A stretch of DNA of 64,000 bases from Gordonia asplenii. GTDB taxonomy: Bacteria > Actinomycetota > Actinomycetes > Mycobacteriales > Mycobacteriaceae. Below are positions 39,659 through 49,543 of the stretch, in pieces. The position numbers and the translations under genes are program-made. The stretch covers positions 124,001-188,000 of the forward strand of contig NZ_JABBNB010000005.1 in NCBI RefSeq assembly GCF_012933505.1. The letters are read 5' to 3'. Under the pieces are notes generated by a model, which was given only the letters and a program-made list of their open reading frames with translations, was not told the origin of the DNA and searched no databases. Every line of letters starts with the position of its first letter. Within the stretch, counting starts at the first letter, position 1.

Positions 39659-40963
39659 ATGACCAGCACACAGGAGCACCGCCCCGCCGCCGCGGGCTCA
39701 CCGACCGGGATGCCGATTGTGACCGAACCGATCACCATCGTCGCCGACAACTCGGTGACCGCCCCCGTCCTCGACATCGTCGTACCCGTCTACAACGAAC
39801 GCGACGACATCGCCTCGACCCTGCGCCGACTTCGCGCTCACCTCGACCAGCACGTGCCGTACGCGTCGCGGATCACCGTCGCCGACAACGCCAGCACCGA
39901 CGACACCCTGGCCATCGCGGCGAGCATGGTCGGCGAACTGCGAGGGCTGCGGGTGGCCCACCTCGACCAGAAAGGCCGCGGTCGGGCGCTCAACGCGGTG
40001 TGGCAGGCCAGCGACGCCGAGATCGTCGCCTACTGCGACGTCGACCTGTCCACCGACCTCAACGCGCTGATGCCGCTCATCGCGCCGCTGATCTCCCGAC
40101 ACTCCGACGTTGCGATCGGCACCCGCCTGGCCCGCGCCTCGCGCGTCGTCCGCGGCCCGAAGCGGGAATTCATCTCTCGCAGCTACAACCTCATCCTGCG
40201 TACGACGATGGGCGCCAAGTTCTCCGACGCCCAGTGCGGTTTCAAGGCGATGCGCGCCGACGTCGCGCACATCGTGCTGCCCTACATCGTCGACACCGGC
40301 TGGTTCTTCGACACCGAATTGCTGGTCATGTCCGAACGCCTCGGCCTGCGCATCGCCGAGGTGCCGGTGGACTGGGTCGACGACGTCAACAGCAGCGTCG
40401 ACATCGTCGCCACCGCCGTCGCCGACCTCAAGGGGTGCGCTCGGGTCGGCACCGCATTCGCCCGCGGCCAGATCCCCGTCGTCGAACTGCGCAACGCGAT
40501 CGGCCGCGACCGTGCGCCCGGCCCCGACCTCGACGGTGTCCCGTACGGACTGATGGGCCAGCTCATCCGGTTCTGCGTCGTCGGTGTGGCCTCGACGGTG
40601 GCGTACGCGATCCTGTACTTGATGCTGCACAGCATCTGCGGCGCCCAGGTCGCCAACTTCCTGGCCCTGGGCATCACCGCGGTCGCCAACACCGCGGCCA
40701 ACCGCAGGTTCAGCTTCGGTGTCCGCGGCCGCGAGAACGCCGTACAGCATCAGCTGCTCGGCCTCGGCGTCTTCCTGTTCGGGTGGGCCATCACCGCCCT
40801 GTCCCTCGTCGCACTCCACAGTTGGGCGCCCGACGCCACCAAGCATGTCGAACTGATCGTGCTCGTCGTGGCTAACCTGGTGGCCACCATCACCCGATTC
40901 GTCGGCCTGCGCTGGGTCTTCCGGCGCAAGACCGGCTCCGACGCCGCGATTGCGAGTGCCTGA
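39659..40963 (+). CDS. Bifunctional glycosyltransferase family 2 / GtrA-like membrane protein
   Basis: 434 aa in two domains. Residues 36-260 are a GT2 catalytic domain: DIVVPVYNERDDIASTL, DNASTDDTLAIA, CDVDLSTDL (metal site), and FSDAQCGFKAMRADVAHIVLP, as in polyprenyl-phosphate sugar synthases. The C-terminal 150 residues form a four-helix GtrA domain (RFCVVGVASTVAYAILYLML, FGWAITALSLVALH). It likely makes and flips a lipid-linked sugar for cell-wall glycosylation. The next gene encodes a matching lipid-sugar-dependent transferase. Confidence 0.9.
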   Translation: MTSTQEHRPAAAGSPTGMPIVTEPITIVADNSVTAPVLDIVVPVYNERDDIASTLRRLRAHLDQHVPYASRITVADNASTDDTLAIAASMVGELRGLRVAHLDQKGRGRALNAVWQASDAEIVAYCDVDLSTDLNALMPLIAPLISRHSDVAIGTRLARASRVVRGPKREFISRSYNLILRTTMGAKFSDAQCGFKAMRADVAHIVLPYIVDTGWFFDTELLVMSERLGLRIAEVPVDWVDDVNSSVDIVATAVADLKGCARVGTAFARGQIPVVELRNAIGRDRAPGPDLDGVPYGLMGQLIRFCVVGVASTVAYAILYLMLHSICGAQVANFLALGITAVANTAANRRFSFGVRGRENAVQHQLLGLGVFLFGWAITALSLVALHSWAPDATKHVELIVLVVANLVATITRFVGLRWVFRRKTGSDAAIASA

Positions 40964-40964
40964 T

Positions 40965-43157
40965 ATGACGACCGTCGCCTCGACCTCTGCTCTCGACGCC
41001 GACGACCATCCCGATTCCCCGACGGCTCCCGCGGCCGCCGGGGAATCGGCGTCGAATACCCGAACCGGTTGGTGGACAACCCAACTCGCACACCGCGGTT
41101 CGCTGGCCGCGCTGCTGGTGGCCACCACGATCGCCTACCTGTGGAACCTCTCGGCCAACGGTTGGGGCAACTCGTTCTATGCCGCCGCGATCCAGGCCGG
41201 ATCGCAGTCGGCCAAGGCGTGGTTCTTCGGGTCGTCGGACATGGCCAACTCGATCACCGTCGACAAACCGCCCGCGTCGTTGTGGATTCCGGCGTTGTCG
41301 GTGCGGATCTTCGGTCTGAACAGTTGGGCGATGCTGGTGCCCGAAGCGCTGATGGGCGTGGGATCGGTTGCGCTGCTTTATTTCCTGACCCGACGCTATT
41401 TCGGGCACTGGCCGGCCATCCTCGCCGGCGGCGTCCTGGCGATGACGCCGGTCGCCGCACTGATGTTCCGCTTCAACAACCCCGAAGCGCTGCTGATCCT
41501 GCTGATGATCGGTGCCGTGTGGGCCTTGCTGCGCGCGGTCGACGACGGGCGCACCCGCTGGCTGGTCCTGTGCGGCGTCTTCGTCGGATTCGGCTTCTTG
41601 ACAAAGCAAATGGCCGTGTTGCTGATCGTTCCGGGGCTCGCCGTCACCTACCTCGCATTCGGTCCGCACGGCTGGGGCAGACGGCTCGTGCAGCTGTTCG
41701 CCGCGCTCGGCGGTTTGATCGTCAGCGCCGGGTGGTGGATTCTCGCCGTCGAACTGTGGCCGGCGTCGTCGCGGCCCTATATCGGCGGCTCGCCGACCAA
41801 CTCGATCCTCGAGTTGACCTTCGGCTACAACGGGTTGGGGCGTATCAACGGTGACGAGCACGGCTCGGTGGGACCGGGTGCACATTCGGGTGGATTCGGC
41901 GGTTACGGCGGCCCGGGCGGATTCGGCGGCGGACACTTCAACCCGTTCGGCGAGCCGAGTCCGTGGCGGATGTTCGAGGCGGGTCAGGGCGGTCAGATCG
42001 CCTGGCTGATCCCGGCCGCACTCGTCTTGACGGTCGCCGGAATCATTCTGTTGCGCAAGGCTTCTCGCCGCGACGGTCAACGCGCGTTCCTGGTCGTCTG
42101 GGCGCTGTGGTTGCTCGTGACCGCGGGCGTGTTCAGCTTCATGCAGGGCATCTTCCACAGCTACTACACCGCGGCGCTCGCTCCCGCGGTCGCGGCGCTG
42201 GTCGGCGGTGGAGCGGCGCTCATCTGGCGCAACCGCGCCGAGCTGTGGGTCCGCATCGTCGCCGCGGGCACCGTATGGGCAACGGCCGGTTGGGCTTTCG
42301 CATTGCTCGACCGCTCGCCCGACTTCGTGCCGTGGCTGCGCTGGGCCGTGCTCGTCGTCGGCATCGTCGCGGGCCTGGCCTTCCTGCCGAACAAGCGAGT
42401 CGTCGCGCTCGTCGCGGCCACCGCCGCGATCATCGCCGGGCTGGCCGGACCGCTCGCCTACACGCTCGATACTCTCGGCACCGCCAAGTCGGGCGCGATC
42501 ATCGGTGCCGGCCCGAATGTGCAGGGCGCCATGGGCGGGCCGTTCGGCGGCATGGGACGGCACGGGCGGGGCGGCCCGGGCGGCATGCACGGCTTCGGTG
42601 GCATGAACGGCACGGGTGGCATGAACGGTATGAACGGCCCAGGCGGCATGAACGGCATGAACGGATCGCATCGGAGCGTGCCCGGTATGAACGGGTCAAC
42701 GATGCCGTCGACGCCCGGCGGCAACGGCAACGGCAACGGCGGACCCGGCACCAACATGTCGTCGACACCGGGCGGAGCGGGTGGACTCCTGTGGGGGTCG
42801 ACGCCGACTGCCACGATGATCGCGACCCTCAACCAGAACGCCGACCATTACACGTGGGTCGCCGCCGCGGTCGGCTCGATGACGGCGTCGGGGTACCAAC
42901 TCGCGACCAACCACTCGGTGATGCCGATCGGCGGATTCAACGGCACCGACCCGTCTCCCACGTTGGCGGCGTTCAAAGAATTGGTGGCGCAGAAGAAGAT
43001 TCACTTCTTCATCGCCAGCGGGCGCGACGGCTTCATGGGCAATTCCGACTCCAGCCGCACGTCGGCGCAGATCTCCGACTGGATCGAGGCCACCTTCGGA
43101 TCGAAGACCGTCGACGGCATCACGCTCTACGATCTGAGCGCGCCCAAGGGAAGTTGA
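40965..43157 (+). CDS. GT-C (family 39 type) membrane glycosyltransferase
   Basis: 730-aa polytopic protein that should transfer a sugar from a polyprenyl phosphate donor outside the membrane. WNLSANGWGNSFYAAAIQAGSQSAKAWFFGSSDMANSITVDKPPASLW is the first periplasmic loop of the family, with the acidic catalytic region; about eleven helices follow. Two loops are Gly-rich, and one near residues 515-600 is a Gly/Met/Asn repeat tract. A soluble C-terminal domain (HYTWVAAAVGSMTASGYQLATN) ends it. Starts two bases after the upstream stop, so the pair is an operon. Confidence 0.9.
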   Translation: MTTVASTSALDADDHPDSPTAPAAAGESASNTRTGWWTTQLAHRGSLAALLVATTIAYLWNLSANGWGNSFYAAAIQAGSQSAKAWFFGSSDMANSITVDKPPASLWIPALSVRIFGLNSWAMLVPEALMGVGSVALLYFLTRRYFGHWPAILAGGVLAMTPVAALMFRFNNPEALLILLMIGAVWALLRAVDDGRTRWLVLCGVFVGFGFLTKQMAVLLIVPGLAVTYLAFGPHGWGRRLVQLFAALGGLIVSAGWWILAVELWPASSRPYIGGSPTNSILELTFGYNGLGRINGDEHGSVGPGAHSGGFGGYGGPGGFGGGHFNPFGEPSPWRMFEAGQGGQIAWLIPAALVLTVAGIILLRKASRRDGQRAFLVVWALWLLVTAGVFSFMQGIFHSYYTAALAPAVAALVGGGAALIWRNRAELWVRIVAAGTVWATAGWAFALLDRSPDFVPWLRWAVLVVGIVAGLAFLPNKRVVALVAATAAIIAGLAGPLAYTLDTLGTAKSGAIIGAGPNVQGAMGGPFGGMGRHGRGGPGGMHGFGGMNGTGGMNGMNGPGGMNGMNGSHRSVPGMNGSTMPSTPGGNGNGNGGPGTNMSSTPGGAGGLLWGSTPTATMIATLNQNADHYTWVAAAVGSMTASGYQLATNHSVMPIGGFNGTDPSPTLAAFKELVAQKKIHFFIASGRDGFMGNSDSSRTSAQISDWIEATFGSKTVDGITLYDLSAPKGS

Positions 43158-43192
43158 GCCATTATCCAGACAACTGAATAGAGTGCTCGATC

Positions 43193-44461
43193 ATGAGGAT
43201 CACCGCGCAGCATCGAGTCACTCGAATGGTCGGTCGCGACCCGCACGAAACCGGGCGGGTCGCGACGACTCTGGAACTGTTCTTCGACCTCGTCTTCGTC
43301 GTCGCCTTCTCGGTAGCCGGTGTCGAGGTGGCGCACGCGCTGGCGGAGGGGCATTTCTTCGTCGCCACCGCGGGTTTCCTCTTCTCCACGTTCGCCGCGA
43401 TCTGGGCATGGATCAACTTCAGTTGGTTCGCGTCGGCCTTCGACACCGACGATTGGTTCTTCCGGGTCACCACGATGGCGCAGATGGTCGGCGTCGCCGT
43501 TCTCGCACTCGGCATTCCGTCGGTCTTCGCGTCGCTGCAGGGGCACGAGCACATCGACAACCGGGTGCTCGTGCTCGGGTATGTGATCATGCGCGTGGCG
43601 ATGTCCATCCAATGGCTGCGCGCCGCACAGGCGTCGCAGCGCTATCGCGGCGCCTGCCTCACCTACGCCGTCGCGATCTGGGTGGCACAGATCGGCTGGG
43701 TTGCGGTGGCACTCATCGACTTGCCGCTGTGGCCGGCGGCGATAGCGTCGCTGCTGCTCGTCGTCGTCGAACTGTCCGGCCCGGTCATCGCCGAGAACAG
43801 CAAGGCGGGGCCGACGCCGTGGCACGCGCACCACATCGCCGAACGGTACGGCGCGCTCACGATCGTGACCCTCGGCGAAGGTGTCGTCGGGACCATCGCC
43901 GCACTTCAGGCGGTCGTCGACGTCGACGGCTGGAGCCTCGACGCCGCGGTGCTCGGGTTGACCGGGATGGCGATTCCGTTCGCGATGTGGTGGATCTACT
44001 TCGTCATCCCCACCGGCGAGGCACTGCATCTGCGCAGGCGCAAGTGCTTCGTGTGGGGCTACGGGCACATCGTCGTCTTCATGGCGACCGCCGCCGTCGG
44101 CGCCGGGTTGCACGTGGCCGCGCTGTACATCGAACACGAGGCGCACGTCGGGCCGGGCGTGGTGGTGGCGACGGTCGCGGTACCGCTCGGACTGTTCTGC
44201 CTCGGCATCCTCGCGATCTACGACTATCTACTCGACTTCGACCCGTTGTCTGTCCTGCTCGCGGGTGGTGCGCTCGCCTTTCTGGCGGCGTCGGTGGTCG
44301 TGGCGTCGGCCGGCGTGTCAGTCGTCGTGGCGCTGGTCATCGCGGCCTGTGCACCGATCTTCATCGTCGTCGTCGACGAATTGCTCATCGGTACTCGTCG
44401 TGTCGCGGCACTCGAACGACTGCGGGCGCAGGCTGATCCGGTCGATGAGGCACTCGCGTAG
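43193..44461 (+). CDS. LtrA family membrane protein
   Basis: Low-temperature-requirement A family, 422 aa, about ten membrane helices. The N-terminal signature [20 protein letters not shown] and [25 protein letters not shown] identify it; [21 protein letters not shown] is the second conserved block. The biochemical role of the family is not established. It lies between the glycosyltransferase pair and purD in the same orientation. Confidence 0.88.
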   Translation: MRITAQHRVTRMVGRDPHETGRVATTLELFFDLVFVVAFSVAGVEVAHALAEGHFFVATAGFLFSTFAAIWAWINFSWFASAFDTDDWFFRVTTMAQMVGVAVLALGIPSVFASLQGHEHIDNRVLVLGYVIMRVAMSIQWLRAAQASQRYRGACLTYAVAIWVAQIGWVAVALIDLPLWPAAIASLLLVVVELSGPVIAENSKAGPTPWHAHHIAERYGALTIVTLGEGVVGTIAALQAVVDVDGWSLDAAVLGLTGMAIPFAMWWIYFVIPTGEALHLRRRKCFVWGYGHIVVFMATAAVGAGLHVAALYIEHEAHVGPGVVVATVAVPLGLFCLGILAIYDYLLDFDPLSVLLAGGALAFLAASVVVASAGVSVVVALVIAACAPIFIVVVDELLIGTRRVAALERLRAQADPVDEALA

Positions 44462-44472
44462 AGTGGCACACC

Positions 44473-45738
44473 GTGCGCGCACTAGTGATCGGTTCGGGCG
44501 GCCGCGAACACGCCCTGCTCCTCGGCCTGAGCCGCGACCCGCAGGTCTCCGACCTGCACGCTGCACCCGGTAACGCCGGAACCGTCGCCATCGCGACCAA
44601 CCACGCGGTGGATGTGAGTTCGGCCGACGCCGTGGTGGCACTCGCCACTGAGATCGCCGCGGACCTCGTAGTCATCGGCCCCGAGGTACCGCTGGTGCTC
44701 GGCGTCGCCGACGCCCTGCGCGCTGCGGGATTCGCCACCTTCGGTCCGAGCGCCGCCGCCGCACGCATCGAAGGGTCCAAGGCCTTCGCGAAGGATGTGA
44801 TGGCCGCCGCCGGCGTGCGGACCGCGCACAGCGAGATCGTCGATTCGGCCGCCAACCTCGACGCCGCCCTCGACCGATTCGGGCCCACCTGGGTTGTCAA
44901 GGACGACGGCCTGGCCGCCGGCAAGGGAGTCGTCGTCACCGCCGACCGCGCCAAGGCGCGCGACCACGGCGCCGAACTGCTGGAGACCGGGCATCCGGTG
45001 CTGCTGGAGACCTTCCTCGACGGGCCCGAAGTCTCGCTGTTCTGCCTCGTCGACGGCGAAACGGTGGTTCCCCTGATCCCGGCGCAAGACCACAAACGCG
45101 TCGGCGACGGTGACACCGGACCCAACACCGGGGGCATGGGCGCCTACACACCGCTGCCGTGGCTGCCGGCCGAAGCCGTCGAACAGATCGTCGCCGACGT
45201 TGTGAAACCCGTTGCGGCAGAACTTGTTCGACGCGGGGCCCCGTTCTCCGGGCTGCTCTATGCGGGACTGGCGATGGGGGCGACGGGGCCCGCCGTCGTC
45301 GAATTCAATTGCCGTTTCGGTGATCCGGAGACGCAGGCGGTGCTGTCACTGCTGAAATCGCCTCTGGGACAAGCGTTGTACGCGACTGCCACCGGAACAC
45401 TCGCCGATCTGCCGCCGCTGGAATGGGCTGACGGTTCGGCGGTGACGGTGGTGCTGGCCGCGGAGAACTACCCGGGACGTCCGCGTACCGGCGACGTCAT
45501 CTCCGGCGCCGACGGAGACGGCGTGCTGCACGCCGGAACGACCGTCGGCGGCGACGGTGCCGTCGTATCCGCAGGCGGGCGTGTACTGGCCATCGTCGGG
45601 ACCGGCGTGGATCTAGCGTCGGCACGTGCCGACGCCTACGATCGCCTGGCGTCGATCAAATTGGCGGGCAGCCACTTTCGCACCGACATCGGTTTGGCAG
45701 CCCAAGAGGGCCGGATCGCGATTCCGTCGGGACAGTAG
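44473..45738 (+). CDS. purD: Phosphoribosylamine-glycine ligase
   Basis: Second step of purine synthesis: ATP-dependent joining of glycine to phosphoribosylamine. 421 aa with [17 protein letters not shown] at the N-terminus, ATP-grasp elements ([37 protein letters not shown]), the signature [22 protein letters not shown] and [20 protein letters not shown] 44473 is the start. purB and purC lie further on in the window, interspersed with unrelated genes. Confidence 0.96.
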   Translation: MRALVIGSGGREHALLLGLSRDPQVSDLHAAPGNAGTVAIATNHAVDVSSADAVVALATEIAADLVVIGPEVPLVLGVADALRAAGFATFGPSAAAARIEGSKAFAKDVMAAAGVRTAHSEIVDSAANLDAALDRFGPTWVVKDDGLAAGKGVVVTADRAKARDHGAELLETGHPVLLETFLDGPEVSLFCLVDGETVVPLIPAQDHKRVGDGDTGPNTGGMGAYTPLPWLPAEAVEQIVADVVKPVAAELVRRGAPFSGLLYAGLAMGATGPAVVEFNCRFGDPETQAVLSLLKSPLGQALYATATGTLADLPPLEWADGSAVTVVLAAENYPGRPRTGDVISGADGDGVLHAGTTVGGDGAVVSAGGRVLAIVGTGVDLASARADAYDRLASIKLAGSHFRTDIGLAAQEGRIAIPSGQ

Positions 45739-45803
45739 CGCTGCCGCGCCTTCGGCGCCCCAGCGCCAAGCAATCCCGGGGGCCTCGAGTGTACGAAGCG
45801 ACC

Positions 45804-45862
45804 CCCCGCTCCCCGAGTGCCGAAGCGAGGAACGAGCTTCGGTGTAACGAGGGGCCGGTGAC
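45804..45862. repeat. Dispersed hairpin repeat, copy 1 (purD / esterase junction)
   Basis: About 59 bp starting CCCCGCTCCCCGAGTG. It contains CCGAAGC-N9-GCTTCGG, a perfect 7-bp stem, and ends CGAGGGGCCGGTGAC; outer CCCC/GGGG tracts can also pair. Copies occur at 56429-56487 and 63457-63515, each in a convergent junction. It probably acts as a bidirectional terminator. Confidence 0.75.
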
Positions 45863-45912
45863 CCGAACGCCCAACTGGGGGACGGGCTTTCGTTATCCGC
45901 CCGACGAATCCC

Positions 45913-46848
45913 CTACACCGCCAGGTTTCGTCCCAGAAATGCGATGTGGTCGGGCAGGACGCTGCGCCAGTAGCGGTTGGTGTGTCCGCCGGCGGTCGTC
46001 GAGAAAGCTGCCGGCGGATGCAGTGCCGCGGCCCACTGCCGGGTGTACATGAAGAACTGATCGCTCGACCCGATGTCGATCATCACCGGGATCTTCGCGA
46101 ACCGATCCTGTTGCCCGAACAGCGAATTGGCCTCGTAGTCCGCGAAGGAGTCGAACGCGCGCGGAGGATAGTTGCGCGGATCGCCCCACAGCGCGGGGGA
46201 ACTCACGCTGACCGCTGCGACGCGGGGCGCGCCGAGCAGTGCACCCAAGCGCAGCGCGCCGTAACCACCCATCGACCAGCCGAAGAAACCGATCCGCTCC
46301 GTCGACAGGTTCAGCTGGGGGTTGGCCGCCAGCATCGGGAGGAATTCGTCGAGGATCATCGCGCCACCGTCGGCGCCGTCGGTGCGCAGGTGATAGTAGT
46401 TGCGGCCGGTGTCGGCAGCGGCGAGCGCGAACGGCGGATTCCCGGCGTCGACGTACTGTTGCAGCGTCAGCTGCATCTCCAGCTTGGAACTGAAGATCGA
46501 CATCTCGTTGGTATTGAGGGCATGCAGAATCACGACGACGGGTAGTTTGCCGGTCACGCCGTTGGGACGCGCGACCACCCAGTTCGTCTGCCGACCGCCC
46601 ATCTTGGCCGACACGAAGCTCCCGGTGATCAACGGAATGCTGCCGGGCGACGCCGCTTCATGCGTCTCCGACGGCAACTCGTCGTCGGCGGTGCGCTCCT
46701 GCTCCATCTTCTTCGGGGTGACGGTCGGCTGTTCCTGCGGCTTCGCACATGCGGCGAGGCCCGCGGCGGTGGCCGCGCCCAGCCCGGACAACAAGACCGC
46801 GCGTCGGGTGACGGCGGTCGGGAGACGATGGCGAGCGGCAGAAATCAT
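45913..46848 (-). CDS. Exported lipoprotein alpha/beta-hydrolase (esterase family)
   Basis: 311 aa. The N-terminus has TRR followed by a hydrophobic stretch and lipobox LAAC (Cys34), indicating a membrane-anchored lipoprotein, possibly Tat-exported. The mature part is an esterase-D/antigen-85-like hydrolase: nucleophile in GFFGWSMGGYGALRLG, Asp in PVMIDIGSSDQF and His in STTAGGHTNRYW. Likely acts on envelope esters. Convergent with purD across the dispersed repeat. Confidence 0.85.
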   Translation of the reverse strand: MISAARHRLPTAVTRRAVLLSGLGAATAAGLAACAKPQEQPTVTPKKMEQERTADDELPSETHEAASPGSIPLITGSFVSAKMGGRQTNWVVARPNGVTGKLPVVVILHALNTNEMSIFSSKLEMQLTLQQYVDAGNPPFALAAADTGRNYYHLRTDGADGGAMILDEFLPMLAANPQLNLSTERIGFFGWSMGGYGALRLGALLGAPRVAAVSVSSPALWGDPRNYPPRAFDSFADYEANSLFGQQDRFAKIPVMIDIGSSDQFFMYTRQWAAALHPPAAFSTTAGGHTNRYWRSVLPDHIAFLGRNLAV

Positions 46849-47160
46849 CGGCTCGAGGATACGTGGTCGCCGTTATCAATCGGTAATCCAAACGTCCGCC
46901 ACGCCGGTCCGAGGAAACAGTGTGACACATGTCGCAGCCGACGCCCGTGCCCGCGCGACGACGGAGTCCGTCGCCGCCGAGCCGCACCGATCGGTGCCGT
47001 CACCGTCGCCCGGCTGAATGACTTTTCTACGCTCCGGCGTCCACTCATTGACTGAAAAAGTCGAGTAGTCCTCTACTCGCGCACATGTTCGGGCGCAGAG
47101 TCATTGTGGAAGAGGTCATCGCGATGGCCACGCAACACCGGATAACACGAGGTCACAACC
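46849..47160. promoter_or_regulatory. Divergent region with GAGTAG dyad
   Basis: Between the lipoprotein and secreted-protein genes. TTGACT (47048-47053) is a plausible -35 on the plus strand, but no good -10 follows at 17 bp. GAGTAG-TCCT-CTACTC (47063-47078) is a perfect 6-bp dyad just after it and a candidate operator or hairpin. No gene is seen. Confidence 0.45.
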
Positions 47161-47562
47161 ATGGGTTCGGCTCACGCACACGCAATTCGAGCGCGGCGAT
47201 TCGTGGTGTCCACGGTGCTGTGCGGCGTCACGCTTGCGTCGGGGGCAGGCGTGGCGAACGCGATGGTCGTCCCGGCGTCGTCGACGACGCCGCTGTTCGG
47301 CACCGACTGTGTCTACCGACTCGAGGTCGCCGTGCCCGACGCGCAGCAGGTGACCTTCATCGAGTCCGACGTCGACGGCGAGCGACCCGTCGAGGCGGGC
47401 ACACCGGTGCTGCCGCACCACGGTGTCGCATCGGTGCGTTGGACTCCCACCTTGCGCGGGGACCGCATCCTGGTGGCTCAGCAGGGCGCGGCCCGCAGCG
47501 TGCCGGTACCGGTCGCGGTGCGCGACGGCGGCGGCGCGCTGTGCCGCAGCACTGTGGGCTGA
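47161..47562 (+). CDS. Small secreted protein, 133 aa
   Basis: A Sec signal peptide (RARRFVVSTVLCGVTLASGAGVANA) with a cleavage point after Ala34 precedes a beta-rich mature domain of about 100 aa with two Cys (DCVYRL and ALCRST) likely joined by a disulfide. The region resembles immunoglobulin-like secreted folds in actinobacteria, but no family is recognised. It converges on the response regulator gene, ten bases away. Confidence 0.75.
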   Translation: MGSAHAHAIRARRFVVSTVLCGVTLASGAGVANAMVVPASSTTPLFGTDCVYRLEVAVPDAQQVTFIESDVDGERPVEAGTPVLPHHGVASVRWTPTLRGDRILVAQQGAARSVPVPVAVRDGGGALCRSTVG

Positions 47563-47571
47563 GCGTGGACC

Positions 47572-48195
47572 TCAGCCGAGCAGTCCCATCGTCCGAGCCC
47601 GCGCGACGGCGGCCGTTCGCGACCGGACCCCGAGTTTGCCATAGACATGGGCGAGATGGGATTTGACCGTCATCTCGCTCAAGAACAACGCCTTGGCGAT
47701 CTCGCGATTCGACAGGCCGTCGGCCACCTGGGCGAGCACATCTACCTCGCGAGGCGTCAGCGTATCCGGGTCGGGCCGGCGCACCCGGCTGAGCAGGCGT
47801 GTGGCAATGGCGGGTGACAGTGCGGAATCGCCTTGTGCCGCAGCGCGTATCGCGGCGATCAGGTCGGCCGGAGGAGTGTCTTTGAGGAGGTACCCCGCCG
47901 CACCCGCCTCGATCGCGCCGAGGATGTCGGCATCGGTGTCGTAATTGGTCACCACCAGAACCTGCGGCGGCCGGGGCAGTGCGCGCAGCGCCGCCGTCGC
48001 GTCGACGCCGGACTCGCCGACGCCCAGCCGCAGATCCATCAGCACCACATCCACTTCTGTTGTCGCACAACGTGCCACGGCGTCGCGCGACGATCCGGTG
48101 GCGAAGTCGATGTGCACGTCACCGGCGTCGGCGAGCAGCGCCCGCAGACCGGCGCGGACGATGGCGTGGTCGTCGACGATGCCGATGACGATCAT
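47572..48195 (-). CDS. NarL/FixJ-type response regulator
   Basis: 207 aa: receiver domain with DD at 8-9, phospho-acceptor Asp54 in VVLMDLRLG and Lys in YLLKDTPP, then a LuxR-type helix-turn-helix (LTPREVDVLAQVADGLSNREIAKALFLSEMTVKSHLAHVYGKLGV). Cognate to the kinase gene upstream (ATGA overlap). Divergent ABC exporter genes beyond the kinase are its likely targets. Confidence 0.93.
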   Translation of the reverse strand: MIVIGIVDDHAIVRAGLRALLADAGDVHIDFATGSSRDAVARCATTEVDVVLMDLRLGVGESGVDATAALRALPRPPQVLVVTNYDTDADILGAIEAGAAGYLLKDTPPADLIAAIRAAAQGDSALSPAIATRLLSRVRRPDPDTLTPREVDVLAQVADGLSNREIAKALFLSEMTVKSHLAHVYGKLGVRSRTAAVARARTMGLLG

Positions 48196-49367
48196 CGCGA
48201 GTCCTGCCCGGCACCGTCGTCGAGTGGAAAGGACACCGCGACGACGCTCCCGCCGTCGTCGGACTCGACGCTGAAGTCGCCGCCCAGATCGGTGACCCGC
48301 TGCCCGACGAGGCGCAACCCCAGCGAACCCGGCCGGTGCGACGTCTGCGTGTCGAGTACCGCCCCGACGTCGAAGCCCGCGCCGTCGTCGGCGACGTCGA
48401 GATGAATCGAGTCGGCCGAATAGGTCAGCGTCACATGCGCGGAGGCGGCCCGCGAATGCTGCACGACGTTGGCCAGGAGGCTTTGGGTGATGCGAACGAG
48501 GGCCGCCTCGATCGGCATCGACACCCGACGCGGTTCACCGTCGACGCGCAGTCGCACTTCGACTCCGTGACCGGCATTCGACGCCGTGATCCGCTGCAGG
48601 GCGGCGACCAGTGATCGCTCGCGCAGCGACGCCGGTGCGAGGCCGTCGATGAGGGCGCGCGTTTCCCCCAGGGCGTCGGCGGTCGCCTGCCCGGCGAGGG
48701 CCAATTCGGGCGCGTCAACGGTGCGTGCGGCCGCGTGGATCAGCATGCCGATGCTGCTCAGGCTCTGCGCGACGGTGTCGTGGATCTCACCGGCCAGTCG
48801 CTCCCGCTCGGCGAGAATCCCGGCCGCGTGCTGCTGAGCGGCCAGTTCCGCGCGCGCCTCGCGCAGCTCCGCGATCAACCGCTCGCGGTCGATGACTTCG
48901 GCGTACAGCCGCGCGTACCCGCTGGCAATCGTCACCGCCACCGCAGCGCCCAGGGTCGGGCCGATGACGGCGGCCGCGGTGAATCCCGAATGCGCGAGAA
49001 AGCCGGCGATCGACGCGACGGTCGCCGCGGTGACAGCGACCAGCCCGGCGCGTCGCGGCAGCAGATGCAGATATAGGAAGAACAGCGCGAACGCCAGATA
49101 TCCCGCGTCCGGAGTCAGAACGACCAGCGCCAGCCATCCCGCACTCAACACACCCAGCCAAGTGAGCGTCCACGACGGTCGACGCCGCAGCCCCGCGCCG
49201 AGCGCGTAACACGCCAGCCACGCCAGAGTCACGACGATCACCGCGGTCCGATGCGGTCCGCTCTCGGCAGCCGCGCGCACCACGACCACCGCGGCCAGCG
49301 CCAGCACCAACGCGTGCAGGCACAGCCGCAGCGTCGCGAAGACCGGAGTCAGCGGGGAGTCGTGCAT
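48192..49367 (-). CDS. Sensor histidine kinase (NarL-partner, LiaS/DesK-like)
   Basis: 391 aa with about five or six N-terminal membrane helices (no large extracellular domain), a short coiled coil, the HisKA_3 motif ERERLAGEIHDTVAQSLSSIG and an ATPase domain with LLANVVQHSRA, DVADDGAGFD and GSLGLRLVGQRV. This intramembrane-sensing layout, next to an ABC exporter, is typical of envelope-stress or antibiotic-response systems. Confidence 0.9.
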   Translation of the reverse strand: MHDSPLTPVFATLRLCLHALVLALAAVVVVRAAAESGPHRTAVIVVTLAWLACYALGAGLRRRPSWTLTWLGVLSAGWLALVVLTPDAGYLAFALFFLYLHLLPRRAGLVAVTAATVASIAGFLAHSGFTAAAVIGPTLGAAVAVTIASGYARLYAEVIDRERLIAELREARAELAAQQHAAGILAERERLAGEIHDTVAQSLSSIGMLIHAAARTVDAPELALAGQATADALGETRALIDGLAPASLRERSLVAALQRITASNAGHGVEVRLRVDGEPRRVSMPIEAALVRITQSLLANVVQHSRAASAHVTLTYSADSIHLDVADDGAGFDVGAVLDTQTSHRPGSLGLRLVGQRVTDLGGDFSVESDDGGSVVAVSFPLDDGAGQDSR

Positions 49368-49543
49368 TCTGGCCAGCCTAACCGCCGCCAGCGCGGCCGC
49401 ATCGCCCGAAAGGTGTAGTCGCCGACGTCGATTCGGACCACCGCCGACCAGTCGTGCGGGCGATGCCGGCTGACTGCGCGGCGGCGACGATGAGACGGGT
49501 GGCGCAAGGTGCGTCGGACCGCAGTCTCACCGGAGGTAACTCG

